Below are positions 1-5,657 of a stretch of DNA of 8,785 nt, piece after piece. This DNA comes from an uncultured Lachnospiraceae bacterium (lineage in GTDB: Bacteria; Bacillota; Clostridia; Lachnospirales; Lachnospiraceae): contig CAMWOK010000103.1 of NCBI GenBank assembly GCA_947175845.1, positions 1 to 8,785 on the forward strand, in the 5' to 3' direction. Under the pieces are notes generated by a model. That model searched no databases, had not been told where the DNA came from, and saw nothing but the letters and a program-made list of their open reading frames with translations. The translations under genes were made by a program, and so were the position numbers. The first letter of the stretch is position 1. Each line of letters starts with the position of its first letter.

Positions 1-48
1 TTTTTCCAATGATGTAAAGTATTGTTACAATCCGGATGGAGTACTAGA
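1..48. other. Left-edge flank, no gene seen
   Basis: This short AT-leaning stretch has no credible coding frame. The only structure seen is an 11-bp dyad, ATTGTTACAAT, at 21-31. The T run at 1-5 could be the tail of a terminator for a gene outside the window, but the stem would lie off the edge, so this cannot be judged. Confidence 0.4.
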
Positions 49-63
49 GCGTGTTCGAAAAAT
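49..63 (+). repeat. Left terminal inverted repeat
   Basis: GCGTGTTCGAAAAAT pairs with the right terminal repeat with one mismatch, C56 against the T expected from the other end. It is preceded by ACTAG at 43-47. Confidence 0.75.
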
Positions 64-210
64 GCTTTCTGTCAGATGTGCGGCACAGTTTGTGGGAGAT
101 TTGTGCCAAATGAAGGAGGCGTAGCGGGCTACGTTGACTGAATTTGACGCAAATATCGCGCAAAATGGTAAATACGACGCTATGGCGTCGTTATACAGAT
201 GGCGGGAATG

Positions 211-225
211 ATTTTTCAAACACGC
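211..225 (-). repeat. Right terminal inverted repeat
   Basis: ATTTTTCAAACACGC is the reverse complement of the left end with one mismatch. It is followed directly by ACTAG at 226-230. Confidence 0.75.
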
Positions 226-309
226 ACTAGCATTTGCCGAAATATATCTGTCTGGCTGAAAATAATGGGATTCGGAGAACGGCTTTTACTGCGTAGTATC
301 TATTTTTTG

Positions 310-338
310 TTGACATATATAGATTCTCGATATATAAT
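310..338 (+). promoter_or_regulatory. Sigma-A promoter of the padR operon
   Basis: A perfect -35 TTGACA (310-315) and a perfect -10 TATAAT (333-338) are separated by 17 bp. A T-rich run precedes the -35. Transcription would start near 345, leaving a leader of about 140 nt before the PadR start codon. A promoter this close to consensus is expected to be strong unless repressed, which fits the repeat operator laid over it. The remaining bases between the mobile element and the -35 (226-309) show nothing further that I can name. Confidence 0.85.
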
Positions 339-372
339 CAGATCATCATATATAGATTACCTATATATAATC
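314..372. promoter_or_regulatory. Two-copy direct repeat, candidate PadR operator
   Basis: Two 26-bp copies lie at 314-339 and 347-372, with a 33-bp period and 23 of 26 positions identical; the differences are confined to the central four bases. Each copy has the arms CATATATAGATT and ATATATAATC and carries internal dyad symmetry (TATATA on both sides of a 9-bp centre; GATT/AATC). Copy 1 begins at the end of the -35 and covers the whole -10. Copy 2 covers about +3 to +28. PadR-family repressors commonly bind such dyads and control their own operons. That this PadR binds here is inferred from position. Confidence 0.65.
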
Positions 373-444
373 GCACCGGATAGCAGCAAAACAGGATCTT
401 GGTTCACTGCGTTCGGATATACATGTAAAGTTTGCATAGAAATC

Positions 445-466
445 GGGGGCTGCATCTGCAGCTTCC
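445..466 (+). promoter_or_regulatory. Leader hairpin ahead of the padR ribosome binding site
   Basis: In the roughly 140-nt leader, 445-454 can pair with 457-466. The GCTGCA/TGCAGC core is perfect and is extended by two G-U and two G-C pairs; in practice the loop would be about four bases. No T run follows, so it is not a terminator. It ends just upstream of the purine-rich binding site (about 467-481) without covering it. A role in mRNA stability or translation is possible but undemonstrated. Confidence 0.3.
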
Positions 467-485
467 GGGAAAGGCAGGGAGTTTT

Positions 486-812
486 ATGGCGGTTGAAAAG
501 TCGTTAATTTCGGGGAGCACTTCCATGCTGGTTCTGCGTCTTCTTGAGGACAGGGACCTGTATGGATACGAGATGATTGAGACATTGGAGGCAAAGTCAA
601 ACAATGTGTTTACGCTCAAGGCGGGGACGCTCTATCCGCTGCTGCACACGCTGGAGGAGAAAAAATACCTGACTTCGTACGAGAGCGAGGTCAACGGGAA
701 GATGCGCAGGTATTACAGCATCACAAAAGGCGGCAGGAAGTATCTGAAGTCTAAAATGGAGGAGTGGCAAATGTATCAGACGGCTGTTTTGAGCGTGCTG
801 AACATGGCATAG
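486..812 (+). CDS. PadR-family transcriptional regulator
   Basis: A 108-aa winged-helix DNA-binding protein of the small PadR type. The recognition region shows LYGYEM (residues 25-30), the family signature GTLYPLLHTLE (47-57) and the wing KMRRYYSIT (72-80), followed by a C-terminal helix rich in charged and aromatic residues that normally dimerises. The ATG at 486 was chosen because a purine-rich GGCAGGGAG lies just upstream and MAVEKSLISG is a normal family start; an in-frame ATG at 432 would add 18 atypical residues. The next gene begins 43 bp downstream with no terminator between, so the two are probably cotranscribed. PadR genes are often paired with membrane proteins carrying a HAAS or DUF1700-like prefix, as here. 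It probably represses its own promoter through the repeats at 314-372 (inferred). The inducing signal is unknown. Confidence 0.93.
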   Translation: MAVEKSLISGSTSMLVLRLLEDRDLYGYEMIETLEAKSNNVFTLKAGTLYPLLHTLEEKKYLTSYESEVNGKMRRYYSITKGGRKYLKSKMEEWQMYQTAVLSVLNMA

Positions 813-855
813 CGTGTGTTTTCACACCATTATTATGGAAGGGAGAATCAGTAAA

Positions 856-2178
856 ATGGAGGAGTTTATCAGAGTGTTGACAGAACAGATGCGCTGTGTC
901 AAGGCGCGCGGCAGCGTTGCGCAGGAGCTTGCGGACCACATCGCGGACCAGGCGCAGGCGTATGAACGGTCCGGCGTGGATCGCGATCAGGCGATCGCGC
1001 GGGCGGTGCGCGAAATGGGGGACCCGGTGGAGATTGGCGTCGCCATGGATCGGATCCACCGCCCGCAGGCTGACTGGAAGATGCTTGTGCTCACGTTTGT
1101 GCTGGGCATTGCAGGCGTTCTGTGCATGGTGCCGGTCTATGGGAGCGCGCGCATCATACCCGGGCAGATTCTTATGATGCTGGCAGGCTTTGTGGTTACT
1201 ATAGCAGTGTATTTTGTGGATTACAGCGTTCTCGGGCGCATTGGCGCAGCAGCATATCCTGTCCTGACAGTTTTTCTGTGGATAGGGAAGACCTGGCTTT
1301 TTCCTGTGGTAAATGGACGCGTGCAGCAGATGACGATCCTGGCGTATCTGTACATTCCGATATTTGCGGGCATCTTGTATCAATTGCGCAGGAAAGGGTT
1401 TCGGGCTGTGCTTGCGGGCATTGGGGTGATTGGCGCGACGTTTTTTTTCGTGGGACAGTTCGCCGCTGTGGCTGGCACGACGGTCAACCTCTTTCTGATA
1501 ATGACGCTCATGCTTGCCGCGGCGGCCGCAAAGGGGATGTTTGGCGAAAGAAGAAAACTGTGGACAGCAGTCGCCGCGGCAGTGGGGATTTTTCCGCTTC
1601 TTGCGGGGATTGGGTATGTCTGTCTCAGTGACGGATTCCGGGCGCACAGGCTCAAGGCGTTCTTCTTCCGCGATCAGTATCAGGACGCAGAAGGGTTTTA
1701 TTATGTCATGATCCGCGATATTTTAAACGGTTCTAGGCTGTTTGGGAGGGGGAGCAGCATGTACATCGGGGAAGATACTGTGCTGATGTTTTCGGAAGGA
1801 GGGCTGATGCCGACCGGAATTATCTATTTCTATGGAACTGCCGCTGGAATCCTGCTGGCCGGTATGCTGGCGGTATTTGTCCTGCGCGCGCTCAGGATTG
1901 TGCGCGGACAGAAGAACCAGCTCGGCTTTCTGGTATCCATGGCATGTTTTCTGGTGCTTCTCGTAAACTGTGCCGAGGGGATTCTGGTGGGAGTGGGACT
2001 CTTTCCGGTCACGACGACCGTCATGCCGTTTCTGATGCGCGGGGGAAGCGCCACACTGGTTTACGCGGTGATCATCGGGCTGCTGCTCAGTGTTCACCGG
2101 TATGAGCGGGTGTACACGCGGGAACCGTATGCGCCGCAGCCGCACGTTCGCATCAGCGTGAAGACTGAGCGCAGATAA
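856..2178 (+). CDS. HAAS/permease-prefix domain fused to divergent SEDS (FtsW/RodA-like) membrane protein
   Basis: 440 aa. Residues 1-65 form a soluble helical segment with the pattern of HAAS/permease-prefix domains (ELADHIADQAQAYERSG at 24-40, A-RAVREMGDPVEIG at 48-61), the usual partner of PadR regulators. About ten hydrophobic segments follow between residues 75 and 415. SEDS landmarks in order: an early VNG (152-154) where family members read NGARRW; RLKAFFF (265-271) resembling the R-I-aFl segment before the large extracellular loop; a G-x-G glycine pair (297-299); an Asp (D307) 14 residues before G321, matching the spacing of the catalytic Asp to the conserved Gly in RodA-type HTDFIF...G; and GLFPVTTTVMPFLMRGGSA (381-399), matching the GLLPVTGVPLPFxSYGGSS motif. 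SEDS proteins polymerise glycan strands from lipid II; whether this divergent one does is unknown. The ATG at 856 follows an AAGGGAG site; upstream in-frame starts at 814 (GTG) and 835 lack one. A plain 'permease prefix domain 1' protein is the fallback call. Confidence 0.72.
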   Translation: MEEFIRVLTEQMRCVKARGSVAQELADHIADQAQAYERSGVDRDQAIARAVREMGDPVEIGVAMDRIHRPQADWKMLVLTFVLGIAGVLCMVPVYGSARIIPGQILMMLAGFVVTIAVYFVDYSVLGRIGAAAYPVLTVFLWIGKTWLFPVVNGRVQQMTILAYLYIPIFAGILYQLRRKGFRAVLAGIGVIGATFFFVGQFAAVAGTTVNLFLIMTLMLAAAAAKGMFGERRKLWTAVAAAVGIFPLLAGIGYVCLSDGFRAHRLKAFFFRDQYQDAEGFYYVMIRDILNGSRLFGRGSSMYIGEDTVLMFSEGGLMPTGIIYFYGTAAGILLAGMLAVFVLRALRIVRGQKNQLGFLVSMACFLVLLVNCAEGILVGVGLFPVTTTVMPFLMRGGSATLVYAVIIGLLLSVHRYERVYTREPYAPQPHVRISVKTERR

Positions 2179-2278
2179 GCGCGTTGTTCGCAGAGGCATT
2201 TTCCGTCCCGGCAGCAGATGAAGTTCAGCCTTTTAAAAAGAGGACAGATATGGTAAGATAAATAGGACGGAATGAGAT

Positions 2279-2306
2279 TTGGCATATTCGGATAAAAATA
2301 TATGTT
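2279..2306 (+). promoter_or_regulatory. Possible promoter of the DUF4261-rhomboid-SCP2-HIT operon
   Basis: TTGGCA (2279-2284) and TATGTT (2301-2306) are 16 bp apart, matching consensus at five and four of six positions. They lie in the only AT-rich part of the 161-bp gap between 2178 and 2340. No terminator for the preceding operon is visible, so read-through from upstream is also possible. Confidence 0.35.
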
Positions 2307-2339
2307 TTGGATTGGCTGTAAAAGGGAAAGGGCAATGCG

Positions 2340-3467
2340 ATGAATGAGAAAAAAGCGGTTGAAATTATGACAAAGTGGCTCAGCCACCCGAATGAGCTTG
2401 CAAAGGAGCCGGCACAGATCCGGGCGGCGGGCAGCTTTTCTTACGATGGGAACGACTATGTGATACTCAGGTTCCAGCCGGAGCGGTCAGGGCAGTGGCA
2501 GGTCGGCGTGGTCGGGTTTGACGAGGCGGGCGAGGAGTGCGGTCACACCTTCAGCGAGTACGAGGAGTACGACGAGGCCACGGCAAAAGAGCGCTGCATC
2601 GCCATGATTGACGAGCTGAAAGAGTACTGGAAGTCACGCTTACAGGCGGATTTGGAGCGGATGGGGATAACGGAGGAAGAGTACAATAACATGAGCAGCG
2701 AGGAGTTCCAGCAAAAGTGGAGCGAGGCGGAAAAGCAGGAAGCCATGCGCATAGGCTGTGTGCTGCTCGAGGATGCCGGCATTGATTTTGACGCGCTCAG
2801 CGGTGCGCTGCAAAAAGCGTTTCACGTCACTGCGGAAAACGCCACGCGCGACGACGGTATGCTGGTGTTTGAGCAGGGGCCAAACATGATTGCGGTGTCC
2901 CTGATGGAGGCGCCCGTCCGCGACGGTGAAGCACAGTTCTATGCGCAGGCCAATTACCTGTGGGACAAGGCGGTCGATGCGGCAAAAAGGCATCGGGCGC
3001 ATCTGCTCGTCATGGCCAGAAACGCCGAGGGGAACGCGATCGAGACGGCCTGCTATTTTGCGGACACTGTAAATATCTGCTGCAAAGAGACCGGCGCGCT
3101 TGGCATTTACACGACGGGGAATGTGTACGAGCCTGCTTTTTACGACCAGTGGACCCAGACACTCAGGGAGCACAAGCTGCCGATTCCAATCTGGATTTAC
3201 CTGGGGCTTGTGCAGGACGAGCATGGAAACAACGGCTACACCTACGGGATGACCGCATTTGGCAGGCCAGAGATTGAGATTGTCGCAAGCAGCCGCAGTC
3301 TGCAGGAAATCTATGATTTTATGCACAATGTCTGCGCGTGGCTCCTCGCGGAGAGAATGTATTTTCGTGATGGTGAGACACTCACCTTTGCTCCGGGCCA
3401 GAAACTGACGGTCACAAAGTCCAAGGCAGTCTTTGTCGAGGGGGAGAGTTTTAAGATTGCGTATTAA
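2340..3467 (+). CDS. DUF4261 domain-containing protein
   Basis: 375 aa, soluble, acidic, with no signal peptide or membrane segment. The C-terminal part (about 137-375) matches my recollection of DUF4261: a strand and helix GCVLLEDAGIDFDAL (139-153), MIAVSLMEAPVRDGEA (183-198), the HRAHLLV core (218-224), LPIPIWIYL (280-288), GYTYGMTAFG (299-308) and EIEI (311-314). Residues 1-100 form a separate small alpha/beta unit that I cannot name, joined by a charged helical linker (100-137). The function of DUF4261 is not established. The ATG at 2340 is preceded by AAGGGAAAGGG. The rhomboid gene begins 35 bp after its stop, so it probably heads the four-gene operon. The domain call is by motif; a catalytic role is not evident. 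Confidence 0.75.
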   Translation: MNEKKAVEIMTKWLSHPNELAKEPAQIRAAGSFSYDGNDYVILRFQPERSGQWQVGVVGFDEAGEECGHTFSEYEEYDEATAKERCIAMIDELKEYWKSRLQADLERMGITEEEYNNMSSEEFQQKWSEAEKQEAMRIGCVLLEDAGIDFDALSGALQKAFHVTAENATRDDGMLVFEQGPNMIAVSLMEAPVRDGEAQFYAQANYLWDKAVDAAKRHRAHLLVMARNAEGNAIETACYFADTVNICCKETGALGIYTTGNVYEPAFYDQWTQTLREHKLPIPIWIYLGLVQDEHGNNGYTYGMTAFGRPEIEIVASSRSLQEIYDFMHNVCAWLLAERMYFRDGETLTFAPGQKLTVTKSKAVFVEGESFKIAY

Positions 3468-3502
3468 TTTTATGGAAGCAGACTGCACAAAGGAGGTCAG
3501 CG

Positions 3503-4174
3503 ATGGAGAGGCAGAGGGAGACGGACTGGCGCGGCTGCGGCTTGACGCTGGCAATTCTCGCAGTGAATATTATTGCATATATTGTATGTACACAGACGGG
3601 GGAAGTGGTGTATAATATTGGGAGTATGAACGCCGGGAAGATTTTGGATGAAAAACAGTACTATCGGTTTGTGACCTGCATCTTTCTGCACGCGGATATT
3701 GACCATATCGTCAGCAATATGATTTATCTGGCCGGACTGGGGCAGATGATTGAGCCGCTGATCGGACATATCCGGTTTGGGATGCTGTATCTGCTCTCAG
3801 GGCTATGCGGAAGTGTATTTTCTTTCCTGTTCTCCGTTTTGTCGGGGGATATGTACGACGCGGTCGGCGCAAGCGGGGCGATATTTGGTCTGATCGGTGC
3901 GCTGTTTATCCTTGTCGCGGCCCGGGATATGAGGCGCAGATCGCGTGTGCAGCGCGGATGTCAGGATGGAATGCCAGGTGAAAGCGGCGGTGAGCCAGCC
4001 AGCCCATATGAGCGTATCTCTGTGGGAAAGCTGGTTTTTGTCGTCGCCTATATGATTTATTCCGGTGCGCGGTCGGCGCGGGTTGACAATGCAGCGCATG
4101 TGGGAGGACTGGTGTGTGGTCTGCTGGTCATGGCTGTCATGAATTTAGTGAAAACAGGAGGATATAGAGGGTGA
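3503..4174 (+). CDS. Rhomboid-family intramembrane serine protease
   Basis: 223 aa integral membrane protein that should cleave transmembrane substrates within the bilayer. The catalytic dyad is visible: Ser124 in GASGAIFG (122-129) and His199 in AAHVGG (197-202). The supporting HxxxN motif is H68-IVS-N72, with a further His at 63 after RFVTCIFLHAD, the usual order for rhomboids. Six hydrophobic segments are apparent (about 13-30, 68-84, 92-112, 120-140, 176-188, 198-215), the minimal rhomboid core. A hydrophilic loop of about 35 residues rich in Arg, Gly and Pro (141-175) sits between the Ser helix and the next segment and looks lineage-specific. The ATG at 3503 has a textbook AAAGGAGGT site. 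Its stop overlaps the GTG start of the next gene by four bases (4171-4174), implying translational coupling. Substrates are unknown. Confidence 0.92.
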   Translation: MERQRETDWRGCGLTLAILAVNIIAYIVCTQTGEVVYNIGSMNAGKILDEKQYYRFVTCIFLHADIDHIVSNMIYLAGLGQMIEPLIGHIRFGMLYLLSGLCGSVFSFLFSVLSGDMYDAVGASGAIFGLIGALFILVAARDMRRRSRVQRGCQDGMPGESGGEPASPYERISVGKLVFVVAYMIYSGARSARVDNAAHVGGLVCGLLVMAVMNLVKTGGYRG

Positions 4175-5172
4175 AGATTAACATTTATTATGGGAGCAGA
4201 GGGCTGATCGGAGATCCGACTTTGTATGTGTTAAACAAGATACAGGAGGTGCTGCGCGAACTCAATGTCAATGTGGAGCGCTATGATCTGTACGAGTTTA
4301 AGAGCAATATTATCACGCTGCCCCAGACACTCAAGGACACGGATGGCATTATCCTGGCGACGACGGTGGAGTGGTACGGCATTGGCGGATATATGCAGCA
4401 GTTTCTCGACTCCTGCTGGCTGTATGGTGACAAGGAAAAAATAGCAAATATCTACATGTGCCCTGTTGTGATGGCGACGACCTACGGGGAGCACGAGGCC
4501 GTCAAATGTCTCACGGAGGCGTGGGAGATTCTCGGAGGCCGCCCCATTACAGGAATCTGCGGATATGTGGCGGATGTGTCTGAGCTGGAACAGAACGCAG
4601 GCTACGCCCGTGTGATCGAGAAGCGCACGGAGGACATGTACCGATCCATCAATCAGAAGATGCCAGTCTTCCCCAACAGCAACCAGGCAGTGAAACAGAA
4701 GATCACCTTCACGCAGAGTCTGAATCTGACGCCGCAGGAGGCGGAACAGCTCTCGGAGCTTGCCAGCGATGATCTCTACGTGCAGAAGCAGAAGGAGGAC
4801 ATTCAGGAGCTTGCCAGCATGTTCAAGGATCTGATGAATGTGAAGGAGCCAGACAGCACATTGTTTCTTCAGGATTTCAAAGAGCACTTTTACCCGCAGG
4901 CAGGCTTTAGGGCAGTCTACAAATTCAACATGCCGGACACGCGGCTGCCGATGATTGTCAGGGTGAACCACACGGAGATGGAGTGCTACTACGGGGACAC
5001 GGACACCTTTGACGTGGAGATGCAGGTTCCGTCCAAAGTCATGAAAGAGATTACCGAGGGGCGCATGACGTTCCAGAAGGCGTTTATGTCCGGGGACATG
5101 AAAATGAAAGGTGACTTCAAGGTGCTGCGGACGCTGGATCTGCTGTTTGTATTTACGACACAAAAAGCTTAG
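4171..5172 (+). CDS. Flavodoxin-like NAD(P)H-dependent oxidoreductase fused to SCP2 sterol-binding-like domain
   Basis: 333 aa, predicted cytoplasmic. Residues 1-165 look like a flavodoxin/NADPH-dependent FMN reductase fold: MKINIYYGSRGLIGD opens with a strand and loop at the place of the FMN phosphate loop, GIILATTVEWYGIGG (59-73) corresponds to the second flavin-contact loop, followed by a helix with FLDSCW (78-83), and MATTYGEHEA (101-110) is the third loop. Residues 185-225 are a helical linker. Residues 235-330 resemble SCP2, a hydrophobic-ligand-binding fold, ending in FMSGDMKMKGDFKVL (305-319). Translation starts at GTG, with CAGGAGGA eight bases upstream inside the rhomboid gene. Bacteria of this type lack sterols, so the pocket may hold another lipid or a hydrophobic substrate. 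The substrate is unknown, and FMN binding is expected from the fold but not shown. Confidence 0.8.
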   Translation: MKINIYYGSRGLIGDPTLYVLNKIQEVLRELNVNVERYDLYEFKSNIITLPQTLKDTDGIILATTVEWYGIGGYMQQFLDSCWLYGDKEKIANIYMCPVVMATTYGEHEAVKCLTEAWEILGGRPITGICGYVADVSELEQNAGYARVIEKRTEDMYRSINQKMPVFPNSNQAVKQKITFTQSLNLTPQEAEQLSELASDDLYVQKQKEDIQELASMFKDLMNVKEPDSTLFLQDFKEHFYPQAGFRAVYKFNMPDTRLPMIVRVNHTEMECYYGDTDTFDVEMQVPSKVMKEITEGRMTFQKAFMSGDMKMKGDFKVLRTLDLLFVFTTQKA

Positions 5173-5187
5173 GAGGACAAGAGGAAT

Positions 5188-5601
5188 ATGAGAGACGAGA
5201 ACTGTATTTTCTGTAAGATTGCCAGCGGGGAGATCCCGTCGCGGACACTCTACGAAGATGAGGAATTTCGGGTGATTCTGGATCTGAATCCCGCCACGAG
5301 GGGACATGCATTGATTCTCCCCAAAGAACATTACAGGAATCTGTACGAGATTGACGACAGCATGGCATCTAAGGTGCTGCCGCTCGCAAGGAGGATGGCT
5401 GTGACCATGACAAAAAAGCTTCACTGCGATGGATTCAATGTCATTCAGAACAACAATGAGGTCGCGGGGCAGACCGTTTTTCACTTTCATGTACACCTGA
5501 TACCGCGCTACAAGGATGACGGCCACAGTCTTGTGATGCGGCCGTGCGGCATGACGGCGGAGGCGCTTGACACCGTGCGGGACGAGATTGCAGGAGAATG
5601 A
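5188..5601 (+). CDS. HIT-family (histidine triad) nucleotide-binding protein
   Basis: 137 aa, full length for the Hint/HIT hydrolase branch, cytoplasmic. The histidine triad HFHVHLIPRY runs from residue 99, with His101 and His103 at the active site for attacking nucleotide alpha-phosphates. CIFCKI (C6, C9) with H48 and H99 forms the zinc-binding set typical of this subgroup. NPATRGHALILPKEH (34-48) and FNVIQNNNEVAGQTV (83-97) are standard family blocks. Family members hydrolyse nucleoside phosphoramidates or related dinucleotides; the exact substrate here is not evident. The start is the ATG at 5188, with AGGAGG at 5171-5176 overlapping the stop of the preceding gene and a second AGAGGA nearer the start. 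It is the last gene of the operon and is followed by the terminator at 5628-5657. Confidence 0.95.
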   Translation: MRDENCIFCKIASGEIPSRTLYEDEEFRVILDLNPATRGHALILPKEHYRNLYEIDDSMASKVLPLARRMAVTMTKKLHCDGFNVIQNNNEVAGQTVFHFHVHLIPRYKDDGHSLVMRPCGMTAEALDTVRDEIAGE

Positions 5602-5627
5602 CAGCACCATAGAGCCAGCAGAGAAAC

Positions 5628-5657
5628 AGGGGCATCACAGGGATGCTCCTATTTTTT
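5628..5657 (+). terminator. Rho-independent terminator of the HIT operon
   Basis: AGGGGCATC (5628-5636) pairs with GGTGCTCCT-like arm GATGCTCCT (5642-5650), nine pairs including one G-U, with a five-base loop and six T residues at 5652-5657. On the minus strand the same stem is followed only by GTTTCT, so termination of murG from the other side would be weaker. The minus-strand murG stop codon (5649-5651) lies partly within the stem. Confidence 0.85.

Larger units (their letters stand above)
49..225. mobile_element. MITE-like non-autonomous element, about 177 bp
   Basis: The two ends form a 15-bp terminal inverted repeat with one mismatch: GCGTGTTCGAAAAAT at 49-63 against ATTTTTCAAACACGC at 211-225. 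Weaker complementarity continues inward. ACTAG flanks both sides (43-47 and 226-230) and may be a target-site duplication. Because CTAG is itself palindromic, it could instead be the outer part of a longer, roughly 20-bp inverted repeat. Two internal hairpins are visible: CGTAGC/GCTACG at 120-133, and ACGACGC/GCGTCGT at 174-191 with a TATG loop. There is no transposase. A 64-codon minus-strand open frame runs through it (25-219). From memory, near-identical short 'hypothetical proteins' are scattered through Lachnospiraceae genomes, which would fit a dispersed repeat rather than a gene, but I could not verify this. Confidence 0.7.

Noticed and set aside
25..219. 64-codon minus-strand open frame covering the left repeat
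   Set aside because: It lies almost wholly within the MITE-like element, crosses its left terminal repeat and takes its last residues from flanking DNA. No convincing binding site precedes it. It is better explained as a chance frame in a repeat.
314..372. CRISPR-like interpretation of the repeats upstream of padR
   Set aside because: There are only two AT-rich copies with a 7-bp spacer, lying on a promoter and with no cas genes; an operator is the simpler reading.
751..1647. 298-codon minus-strand open frame opposite padR and the SEDS-like gene
   Set aside because: Composition is dominated by Arg, His and Pro, there is no binding site, and it lies opposite a recognisable membrane protein.
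3614..3629. TATAAT followed by GGGAG and ATG inside the rhomboid gene, suggesting an internal promoter or start
   Set aside because: No -35 lies at suitable spacing, and starting at this ATG would remove the first membrane segment, whereas the ATG at 3503 has a near-perfect binding site.
4231..5610. 459-codon minus-strand open frame opposite the SCP2-fusion and HIT genes
   Set aside because: It spans two well-supported plus-strand genes and their junction, has no recognisable motifs and is rich in His, Arg and Leu, as expected of a mirror frame of GC-biased codons.
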